Shown one piece after another: positions 1 through 7,056 of a DNA stretch of 64,000 nucleotides (position 1 is the first letter of the stretch; each line of letters starts with the position of its first letter). The notes under the pieces were generated by a model, which saw nothing but the letters and a program-made list of their open reading frames with translations, had not been told where the DNA came from and made no database searches. Location: NCBI GenBank assembly GCA_009738435.1, contig CP046522.1:1271249-1335248 (forward strand). Direction: 5' to 3'. Source of the DNA: Clostridium bovifaecis (GTDB lineage: Bacteria; Bacillota; Clostridia; Clostridiales; Clostridiaceae). The translations under genes were made by a program, and so were the position numbers.

Positions 1-356
1 GAGATGAGAAGTCAGCAGCTATTGGAAATTTATCTAAAGAAGTATTAATTAAAAACAATTTATATGAAGAGGTAAAGAAAAACTTAATAGCAACTACCCC
101 AACAGTAAATGAATTAGTTGTTTATATATCTATAAAACAAGCGGATGCATCTATTATATGGGAGGATAATGTAAAAGGGGTGAAAGGAATAGAGATTATT
201 CCGATTTTAAAAGAAAAAAACTCGATAAAAACTATTCCTATATCTTCATTAAAATGCTCTCAAAATAAAGATGCAGCTGAAAGGTTCATAGAGTTTGTAT
301 GCTCAGATAAAGGAAAAAGCGTTTTCAATAAACATGGATTTACAGCTATAGAATAG
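1..356 (+). CDS. modA: Molybdate/tungstate ABC transporter substrate-binding protein, C-terminal part (5' end outside window)
   Basis: An open frame runs from base 3 to the TAG at 354-356, giving about 117 residues without a start, so the gene begins upstream. The translation has the C-terminal layout of ModA/WtpA-type periplasmic binding proteins: a segment reading QADASIIWEDNV, then a proline-rich strand, and a final helix with FIEFVCSDKGKSVFNKHGF, as in the end of the second lobe of these proteins. It would capture molybdate or tungstate outside the membrane and hand it to the permease. The permease and ATPase that follow are broken, so the protein may no longer serve a working importer. 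The family call rests on these motifs and on the modB/modC remnants next to it. Confidence 0.72.
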   Translation, partial: DEKSAAIGNLSKEVLIKNNLYEEVKKNLIATTPTVNELVVYISIKQADASIIWEDNVKGVKGIEIIPILKEKNSIKTIPISSLKCSQNKDAAERFIEFVCSDKGKSVFNKHGFTAIE

Positions 357-370
357 ATGGGAGGGAGTAC

Positions 371-810
371 ATGGAAAATAGTTATAATAAGCTTCACAAT
401 AGCTCATTTATAGCAATTATGTCAATATTAACTGAACTTGTATTAGGGCTCGTAGTCTTATCGGTATCAATAGTCTTATATAAAGGGCTGCCTAATTTAT
501 GGACCAGTCTTTCAACTCCTGAGTTACAATTTTCAATAAAATTAAGTCTTTTTACGTCAATTATTTCTACTTTATTATGCTTAGTATTTGCTATTCCAAT
601 CGGTTATGTATTGGTCAAGCTTGATTTTAAAGGTAAAAGTTATTAATTTAATTCTCCAGATTCCCATGTCTTTGCCGCCTATTGTATCTGGAATATCACT
701 GCTTATGGTCTTTGGCAATACTGAAATAGGACGGCTTTTGCAGCTATGTTAATTATAATTTCTATAATTTCATTGATTGTTCTATATGATATTAAAACTA
801 AACTAGAAAA
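371..810 (+). pseudogene. modB: modB/wtpB-like molybdate/tungstate permease remnant
   Basis: The frame opening at ATG 371, behind GGGAGGGAG, encodes 91 residues with two hydrophobic segments typical of the permease N-terminus and stops at 646. One base out of phase the reading continues with INLILQIPMSLPPIVSGISL, the conserved cytoplasmic-loop region of ModB/WtpB permeases, and ends in a stop near 740. A third piece (746 to about 808) looks like the final membrane helix. The middle of the protein is missing, so this is a frameshift plus an internal deletion, not only a reading error. The product cannot be functional. Confidence 0.8.
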
Positions 811-1189
811 GGTAAGCTTGATGTTTAAAATAGAACATTTGCTTCAGCGTTTCTCAAACAATTTAAGTGGAGGAGAACAGCAAAGGGTTGCTCCAGCAAG
901 AGCACTGATTACATCACCTAAAATTCTTTTAATGGATGAGCCTTTTAGCGCTCTTGATCCTGTTACAAAGAAAGAAATTAAAACAATGCTAAACAATATA
1001 CACAAGGATATAGATACAACCTTCATATAACTCATGATTTTAATGAAGCTTTATATCTAGCAGATAGAATTGCAGTAATTATTGATGGAGTTATACAGGA
1101 AATTGGTACTCCAGAGAAAATATTTAAAAATCCAAGTTCTAGCTTAGTTGCTGGATTTGTTGGAGTTTTAGGAGGGGATGGTTATTGAC
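811..1189 (+). pseudogene. modC: modC/wtpC-like transporter ATPase remnant
   Basis: The region encodes the second half of a molybdate/tungstate-type ABC ATPase: the signature LSGGEQQRV, then Walker [14 protein letters not shown], a stop at 1027-1029, and in another frame the switch region [17 protein letters not shown] with the usual tail GTPEKIFKNPSS. The N-terminal half with Walker A is absent and the permease remnant runs directly into it, so a deletion fused modB to modC. The normally conserved VALARAL reads VAPARAL. The end overlaps the start of the sigma-54 regulator by a few bases. This is a dead gene; the organism needs another importer for molybdate or tungstate. Confidence 0.85.
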
Positions 1190-2942
1190 ATCTATTTTAA
1201 AGGATATACAAAGAACTGTTATGAAATATGCCAATATAATATCAAAGGTATTAAAGGTAGAAGTCGAAATAGCAGATAAAGATTTAATGAGAATTGCAGG
1301 GACAGGAATATATAAAAATAAAATTAATAGAAGTATGACTAAAGAGGGCTACGTGTATAAAACTGCTTTAACAACAGGAAAGTCGCAGATAATATACAAT
1401 CCAGGAAAGGAAGAATTGTGTCAGCCTTGCCCTAAAAGAGATACCTGTGAAGAAAAATTTGAGATGTGCACTCCTATAAAATTAGGAAACGAAATAATTG
1501 GAGTAATAGGTCTTGTTTGTATTGATGAATTTCAAAGAGAACATCTAATGAAGGATTTTCAAACCTGTATGAGTTTTTTGCAGCAAATATCTGACTTCAT
1601 AAGCATAACGGCTTATGAAAATATAGAAAAAGCAAGAGAACGAACATTACTAAAATCTCTTAATTTAGTAATTGATAAAATGGATGAAGGAATCATAATT
1701 TTGAACAAAAATAATAAAGTTACGCAGATAAATAAAAGCGCAATCAATCTGCTAAAGTTTGTAGATAGCAGCTTTATAGATGAGGTTAAAATTGAACAGA
1801 TAGATAGAAATAACGAAGGGGCAAAAGAATATAAAGTGTTTATAGGAAACCAAGTGTTTTATTTTTTAGGTGATGTTTATCCAATAAATCTAAATGAGAG
1901 TCATTTTGATAGGATGTTTATTTTTAAAGAAGCTGCAAATATAAAAGCAGTTATCACACAACACAATAATGAAAAACAAAAGATTTATGTAGATGATATA
2001 TTAGGAAGCTGTGACACTATAGAATCATTGAAAAGAAATATAAAAAAGATTGCACTGTCCTCGTCTACTGTTTTAATTTTAGGTGAAAGTGGTACTGGTA
2101 AAGAGATGTTTGCAAGGGCTATACACAATGAAGGAAATAGAAAAAATGAGCCCTTCATAGCAATTAACTGTGCGGCTATACCAGATGCTTTATTGGAAAG
2201 TGAGCTGTTTGGATATGCCAAAGGAGCTTTTACAGGTGCTGATGTATCGGGAAGAATAGGAAAGTTTGAATTAGCCAATAAAGGCACTATATTTTTAGAT
2301 GAAATAGGAGATATGCCTCTACATCTTCAAACAAAAATTCTAAGGGTTATTCAAGAGAAGAGAGTAATAAAAATAGGATCTAATAAGGCTGTAGATATTG
2401 ACGTTAGAGTAATAGCTGCAACTAATAAGGACTTAGTAAAACTTATAGAAGAGAATAAATTTAGAGAAGATTTGTACTATAGACTTAATGTAATCCCATT
2501 TAATATTCCTCCTCTAAGGGAAAGAATACAGGATATAAAGCTTCTAGTTGACTATTTTATGGGTAAGTATACTAGATTACTAAATAAGGAGTATGCCTCA
2601 ATAACTATAGAGGAAGAAGTGTGGGAGATTTTTTATCATTACTCTTGGCCAGGAAATATTAGAGAACTTGAGAATGCAATAGAATTTATGATTAATATGT
2701 TAGGAACAGATGGAGTGTTAACGTTACAAACCATTCCACAAAGTATACTTAATAATACGAGGAAGATAAGAGAAAATGAGCATGATATACACCCGCTAAA
2801 GGAATTAGAAAAAAAAGAAATACTTAAGGCTTTAGAGATATATGGGAATTCTACTCAAAACAAGAGAGTTATTGCTAAAAAATTAGGAATAGGGATAGCC
2901 ACACTTTACAGGAAACTGGAAGAATATGGTTTATCAAAATGA
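1185..2942 (+). CDS. Sigma-54-dependent enhancer-binding transcriptional activator
   Basis: A 585-residue NtrC-family regulator. Residues 1 to about 150 form a sensor domain with a cysteine cluster, C79-x2-C82-x5-C88-x6-C95; a PAS-like segment follows at about 155-250. The central AAA+ domain has Walker A GESGTGKE (about 302-309), the sigma-54 contact loop GAFTGA (about 347-352) and Walker B GTIFLDEIGDM. The C-terminus carries a Fis-type helix-turn-helix ending in GIGIATLYRKLEEYG. It starts at TTG 1185 behind GGAGGGG. Two identical -24/-12 promoters downstream, each with palindromic sites about 200 bp upstream, are its likely targets. It probably senses a purine, redox or metal signal; the ligand is not known. 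Confidence 0.93.
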   Translation: MTSILKDIQRTVMKYANIISKVLKVEVEIADKDLMRIAGTGIYKNKINRSMTKEGYVYKTALTTGKSQIIYNPGKEELCQPCPKRDTCEEKFEMCTPIKLGNEIIGVIGLVCIDEFQREHLMKDFQTCMSFLQQISDFISITAYENIEKARERTLLKSLNLVIDKMDEGIIILNKNNKVTQINKSAINLLKFVDSSFIDEVKIEQIDRNNEGAKEYKVFIGNQVFYFLGDVYPINLNESHFDRMFIFKEAANIKAVITQHNNEKQKIYVDDILGSCDTIESLKRNIKKIALSSSTVLILGESGTGKEMFARAIHNEGNRKNEPFIAINCAAIPDALLESELFGYAKGAFTGADVSGRIGKFELANKGTIFLDEIGDMPLHLQTKILRVIQEKRVIKIGSNKAVDIDVRVIAATNKDLVKLIEENKFREDLYYRLNVIPFNIPPLRERIQDIKLLVDYFMGKYTRLLNKEYASITIEEEVWEIFYHYSWPGNIRELENAIEFMINMLGTDGVLTLQTIPQSILNNTRKIRENEHDIHPLKELEKKEILKALEIYGNSTQNKRVIAKKLGIGIATLYRKLEEYGLSK

Positions 2943-3030
2943 TAATATGATTAAGTGTTAAATAAATATAAAACACAGATAAAAGTATGTAAAAATTATC
3001 TTATCAATATGATAATTTTTATCAAAATAG
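2932..3030. promoter_or_regulatory. Upstream activator sites for the sigma-54 regulator (operon A)
   Basis: Two 13-bp palindromes of the form TATCA-N3-TGATA lie at 2932-2944 (across the regulator's stop codon) and 3002-3014; a half-site TTATCAAAA follows at about 3019. The same palindrome occurs twice at 13830-13860, at the same distance of about 200 bp before the second sigma-54 promoter. This is the expected layout for enhancer sites bound by the activator encoded just upstream. The second palindrome also lies in a longer AT-rich inverted repeat (2991-3020) that might double as a terminator. Confidence 0.7.
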
Positions 3031-3037
3031 TAACTCA

Positions 3038-3196
3038 GAAATAAATTGCACAGCAATTTATTTCTAGTAACCGTGACCGGTAACCAGTAAAGGAAGTTTT
3101 GCAGCGCAAAACTTTCCATTACGCTCATTACAGCTTGCTGTAATGGTGGATTTTATAATTAAGCTTTGCTTAATTATTTCATTGACTGGTTACTAA
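3038..3196. repeat. Multi-hairpin intergenic element (MITE-like)
   Basis: This stretch between the activator sites and the sigma-54 promoter contains four successive small hairpins, each with GC at its apex, at about 3040-3063, 3094-3113, 3117-3137 and 3157-3176. The outer parts contain the inverted pair GTAACCAGT (3080-3088) and ACTGGTTAC (3185-3193). It has no coding potential. It resembles a small non-autonomous palindromic element; only one full copy is visible in this window. Confidence 0.5.
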
Positions 3197-3207
3197 GAAT
3201 TATGAAA

Positions 3208-3232
3208 AAATTGGCATAAATAATGCTATATA
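3208..3232 (+). promoter_or_regulatory. Sigma-54 (-24/-12) promoter of operon A
   Basis: TTGGCATAAATAATGCT has GG (3213-3214) and GC (3225-3226) separated by exactly ten bases, the defining spacing of sigma-54 promoters. The 25 bases 3208-3232 recur identically at 14061-14085. The -12 element lies 60 bp before the chosen ssnA start, and the enhancer-type palindromes lie about 200 bp upstream. Confidence 0.88.
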
Positions 3233-3285
3233 AAACGGTACGGGAGTAAATTTTAATTTTTGTAGTTAAACGGGAGGTGAATAAA

Positions 3286-4574
3286 TTGAAAGCGCTAATC
3301 AATGCCTGTATCTACGATTTTCAGAATTTTAAGGAAAACCAATATATTCTATTTGATTCTGAAATTAAAGAAGTAGGCAATATGGATGAATTTCCAGGAG
3401 CAGAAGAAATATACGATTGTAGTAAAGCTTTAGTTATGCCAGGTCTTGTAAATTGTCATACTCACATTTATTCTACGTTTTCTAGAGGTATGAATATACA
3501 CTTTAATCCTGTTACATTCCAAGATATACTAGATCAACTTTGGTGGAAACTGGATAGCCAGCTTGACAAAAATGATGTGTATTACAGTGGAGTTATTTAT
3601 GGAGTGGAATGTGTAAGAAATGGAGTAACATCTATCATAGATCACCATGCTAGTGGACTGGATATAAAAGGAACATTAAATGAATTAAAAAAGGTATCTG
3701 CGATAAAGTAGGCCTTAGGGGAATATTTTGCTTTGAGACAAGTGACAGATTTGATATAGAGGAGTGTATAGAAGAAAACCTAGAGTTTTCCAAGAAAGGC
3801 AGCGAAAGATATGCAGGATTATTTGGATTGCATGCTTCCATGAGTTTAAGTGATGAAACATTAGCAAAGGTATCAAAAAATATTGGAAATACGCCAATCC
3901 ATATTCATGTAGCAGAAAGCAAAGAGGATGAGACGATCAGTAAAAGTAAATATAGTAAGAATATAGTGGAGAGATTAGATAGCTTCGGATTACTAAAAGA
4001 CAAGTCTATTCTAGCACATTGTGTTCATATTGATGAAGAAGAAGTAAAGCTTATTTCAAAAAGAGGCTGCTATATAGCTATGAACCCAACTTCTAATATG
4101 AATAATGCAGTAGGGTTAGCTAATTATACCATGATAAAATCATACCAAATTCCTTGTCTAGTAGGCAATGATGGACTAGGAGTTAACATAACAAGAGATT
4201 TTTTAAATCTAGTATTTGCAATGAAGAATAGACTAAGTGGACCAGCAAAGTTTACATTAGAGGACTTAGTTCAATGTATTAACAATGGATACAAGTATAT
4301 AGGTAATATTTTAAACATAAAAATTGGCAGAATAGAAAAGGGTTATAAAGCAGATATGATAGCGGTTCCATATACACCTCCAACTCCAATGAATGAAAGC
4401 AATGCACTAGGACATATTTTCTTTGGAGTATTTGATAATTTTCATCCAAAGGATACTTGGTGTTCTGGAAAGTGCCTCATGAGAGATTATAAAGTAAGCA
4501 TAGATGATAAGGACATATATTTCGAAGCATCAAAATCGGCACAAGGACTTTGGAATAGAGTAAATAAAAGTTAA
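3286..4574 (+). pseudogene. ssnA: Putative aminohydrolase SsnA (apparent frameshift)
   Basis: An amidohydrolase-superfamily protein of about 432 residues close to SsnA of the E. coli ssnA/ygf cluster. Visible motifs are the metal-binding GLVNCHTHIYS, the family segment SIIDHHAS, HIHVAES, and a late VGNDGLG carrying the metal-binding aspartate. It probably hydrolyses an amino- or ring-carbon bond of a purine breakdown intermediate. The frame breaks near 3695-3705, where an indel (one base missing or two extra) joins two open parts, 3286-3711 and about 3700-4574. The start is TTG 3286, six bases after GGAGGTG; a GTG at 3277 lies inside that ribosome site. First gene of operon A. Either truly inactivated or a sequencing error. 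Confidence 0.85.
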
Positions 4575-4600
4575 TTATATTTTATACAAGGAGTGATTAA

Positions 4601-5692
4601 ATGAATTTAAGTACTACTATTGCAGGCATTAGGTTAAAAAATCCATTAATGCCGGCTTCAGGACCATTAGTAGGAGATTATGAGAAGATGATGATTCTTG
4701 AAGGATTCGGACTTGGATGTATGGTAACTAAAACTATTTCAACTATAGGTGCAGAGGTTCCAAGACCATGCATATATGGCGAAAAAGATATGATTATGAA
4801 CGCAGAGCTTTGGTCTGAATACTCACCAGAGTATTGGCTAGAAGAAGCTCTGCCTAAGCTAAAAAGAGAGATAAATATTCCTTTGATTATAAGCGTAGGG
4901 TATACAAAAGAAGACATGGAAAAACTTATTCCACTTTTAGAACCTTATGCAGACGCCTTTGAAATCTCGACTCATTATGTAGGAAAGGACTTAAGCGTAA
5001 TAGGAGAAACCGTTAAAACTATAAGAAATAACACAGCAAAGCCTATATTTATGAAAGTAAGCCCTCATATTCCAGATCCAGTTGCATTTGCTAAAGTTGT
5101 AAAAGACAACGGCGCAAGTGGAATTGTTGCTATAAATTCTCTTGGGCCAACTATGAAAATTGATATTAAAAATAGGAAAGTACTAATAGGTAATGACAAG
5201 GGAGAAGTTTGGACATCTGGTCCAGCGATTAAACCAGTAGCTCTAGCTATAGTAAATAAAATTAAAAGTGCAATGCCTGATTTTACTGTGATAGGAGTAG
5301 GCGGAATCGCCTCAGCAGAGGATGTTTTAGAATTTCTATTAGCGGGAGCAGACGCAGTTCAAATGTTGTCAGCTGCAATGCTTAAAGGAAAAGATTTATA
5401 CGAAAAAATAATTAAAGACTTGCCATCAGTACTAGAGAAATATAACTTTTCAAGTGTAGAAGAAGTTGTAAATACCGAGCTTTCTAAAGGAAATGTAAAA
5501 TTCGTCCCGGATAATCCTGTGATAAATCATCAAAAATGTAGTAGATGCGGTTTATGCGCAAAGATATGTCCTTATTTTGCTTTAAGGTTAGAGGAGAAGG
5601 TTTTAGTCGATAAAGAGAAATGTTTCGGATGTTCATTATGCGAATCAAAGTGTCCAGTTCATGCTATAAGTGGAGTGCTGTCCGATGACTAG
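4601..5692 (+). CDS. PreA/dihydroorotate-dehydrogenase-like flavoprotein with two [4Fe-4S] clusters
   Basis: 363 residues. Residues 1 to about 300 form the FMN-binding TIM barrel of the dihydroorotate/dihydropyrimidine dehydrogenase family, with NPLMPASGP near the start, FMKVSPH in the middle and the phosphate-binding VIGVGGIASAEDVLEFLLAG. The C-terminus has a two-cluster ferredoxin module, CSRCGLCAKICP and CFGCSLCESKCP. It resembles the PreA subunit of NAD-dependent dihydropyrimidine dehydrogenase; no PreT subunit is adjacent. In related urate-degradation clusters this place is held by the larger YgfK, which has a related domain, so this protein may provide the reductive step. Electrons would come from ferredoxin or from the neighbouring hydroxylases. 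The substrate is inferred. Confidence 0.85.
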   Translation: MNLSTTIAGIRLKNPLMPASGPLVGDYEKMMILEGFGLGCMVTKTISTIGAEVPRPCIYGEKDMIMNAELWSEYSPEYWLEEALPKLKREINIPLIISVGYTKEDMEKLIPLLEPYADAFEISTHYVGKDLSVIGETVKTIRNNTAKPIFMKVSPHIPDPVAFAKVVKDNGASGIVAINSLGPTMKIDIKNRKVLIGNDKGEVWTSGPAIKPVALAIVNKIKSAMPDFTVIGVGGIASAEDVLEFLLAGADAVQMLSAAMLKGKDLYEKIIKDLPSVLEKYNFSSVEEVVNTELSKGNVKFVPDNPVINHQKCSRCGLCAKICPYFALRLEEKVLVDKEKCFGCSLCESKCPVHAISGVLSDD

Positions 5693-5815
5693 CAGCCGTA
5701 AAATATAACGGCAGCTACGTCCCTGAATAACGATTTCTAAGCTTCAGATGGAGTGGAAATTCCATCTGAAGCTAAGAACTCTGTTTATAGAATTTTTGTA
5801 AAAGGAGTGAGCTAA
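5693..5815 (+). other. Intercistronic hairpin pair
   Basis: The gap between the flavoprotein gene and the FAD subunit gene holds two perfect stem-loops: GCCGT/ACGGC (5695-5712) and a 13-bp stem AGCTTCAGATGGA/TCCATCTGAAGCT (5740-5773). Neither is followed by a T-run, so transcript processing or attenuation within operon A is more likely than termination. The following bases 5771-5788 recur, inverted, at about 30084-30102. Confidence 0.6.
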
Positions 5816-6601
5816 TTGAATATTAAAGAATATATAAGGCCTTCAAGTTTAGATGAAGCTTATGAGAGCTTAACTAAAAAAGAAGGAGCTGTTGTCATTG
5901 GTGGAGGTGGATACTTACGCTTAGGCGCTAAAGATATAGAAGTTGCTGTAGACATTTCAAATATACATCTAAGTTTTGTTAACGAAAGGAAGGATTTAAT
6001 TGAGATAGGTGCAATGACTACCTTAAGGGAAGTTGAAGTTAATTCAGCAATTAAACAAAGCTTCAATGGTATCTTATGTGAGGCTGTAAAGCCTATTTTA
6101 GGAGTGCAAATGAGAAATATATTTACAATAGGTGGGAGTGTATATGGCAGATATGGATTTTCTGATGTTATAACAGCCCTCCTAGCATTAGATACTTATG
6201 TTGAACTTTATAAGGGAGGAAGAATGACGATAGAAGACTTTTTAAATAAGAAAGACAATGAAAAAGATATTCTTACAAAAATAGTAATTTTGAAAAATAG
6301 AAAGGGAAGCTTTCAAAGCATAAGAAGTACCAGTACAGACTTCGCTATGTTGAATGCAGCTGTTTCTAAACATGAAAACAATTTTAAAATTGCAGTAGGA
6401 GCAAGACCAGGAATTGCTAAATTATCAAATAAAGCTATGGAGTACTTAAATGCAGCAGAACTAAATGAAGAAAATGCTGTGAAAGCAGGAGAGATTGCAG
6501 CTGATAGCTTGGAATTCGGAAGCAATACAAGAGGCTCAGCTAAATACAGAAAAGAAGTGTGCAAAGCATTAGTAAAACGTGGAGTTCTGGAGGTGATATA
6601 G
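5816..6601 (+). CDS. xdhB: Xanthine dehydrogenase-type hydroxylase, FAD-binding subunit
   Basis: 261 residues of the CoxM/XdhB FAD-binding type. The N-terminal pyrophosphate loop reads VIGGGGYLRLGAK and the second FAD motif TIGGSVYGRYGFSD; the C-terminal CO-dehydrogenase flavoprotein domain ends in RKEVCKALV. It passes electrons from the 2Fe-2S subunit to NAD or another acceptor. It starts at TTG 5816 behind AAAGGAGTGAG. The TAG stop shares its last G with the GTG start of the next gene, implying translational coupling. The substrate of the complex is probably a purine, judging from the neighbours. Confidence 0.92.
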   Translation: MNIKEYIRPSSLDEAYESLTKKEGAVVIGGGGYLRLGAKDIEVAVDISNIHLSFVNERKDLIEIGAMTTLREVEVNSAIKQSFNGILCEAVKPILGVQMRNIFTIGGSVYGRYGFSDVITALLALDTYVELYKGGRMTIEDFLNKKDNEKDILTKIVILKNRKGSFQSIRSTSTDFAMLNAAVSKHENNFKIAVGARPGIAKLSNKAMEYLNAAELNEENAVKAGEIAADSLEFGSNTRGSAKYRKEVCKALVKRGVLEVI

Positions 6602-7056
6602 TGAAGCTTGATTTGAAAATAAATAACTACGATAGAAGTTTTGACATAGAGCCAGGAGATACCTTAGCTGATGTTTTAAGAAAAAATGGCTTTACAAGCG
6701 TAAGGAAGGGCTGTGATACAGGCTCCTGTGGAACATGCACTATCCTAATAGATGGAGAACCTATTGCTTCTTGTTCTTATTTAGCAGTAAGAGCAGAAGG
6801 ACATAGTATAACTACTATAGAAGGGGTTCAGGAAGAAGCAACAAAGATAGCTGAATTTTTAAATGGTGAAGGGGCTACTCAGTGTGGATACTGCAGTCCA
6901 GGCCTTGTATTAAATGTGATAGCTATGAAAGAGCATTTAGAAAATCCTTCTGAGGAAGAGATTAAACACTATTTAGTGGGAAATTTATGTAGATGTACAG
7001 GTTACTTTGGACAGCTAAGAGCCATAAAGAAGTATTTACAGGAGGTGATAATATGA
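6601..7056 (+). CDS. xdhC: Xanthine dehydrogenase-type hydroxylase, 2Fe-2S subunit
   Basis: 151 residues. The plant-type ferredoxin motif CDTGSCGTC and its fourth cysteine (ASC) come first, and the all-helical second cluster domain has CGYCSPG and LCRCTGY. This is the electron-transfer subunit between the molybdenum centre and FAD. It starts at GTG 6601 directly after GGAGGTGATATA; reading further upstream would add residues foreign to the family. It overlaps the Mo subunit by ATGA (7053-7056). All eight cluster cysteines are present. Confidence 0.95.
   Translation: MKLDLKINNYDRSFDIEPGDTLADVLRKNGFTSVRKGCDTGSCGTCTILIDGEPIASCSYLAVRAEGHSITTIEGVQEEATKIAEFLNGEGATQCGYCSPGLVLNVIAMKEHLENPSEEEIKHYLVGNLCRCTGYFGQLRAIKKYLQEVII

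Noticed and set aside
1985..2287. Open frame on the minus strand inside the sigma-54 regulator
   Set aside because: Shadow of a conserved AAA+ domain on the other strand; no ribosome site and composition of an antisense frame.
2991..3020. AT-rich inverted repeat as a plain terminator of the activator gene
   Set aside because: Possible, but its centre is the TATCA-N3-TGATA palindrome repeated before operon B, so a regulatory site explains it better.
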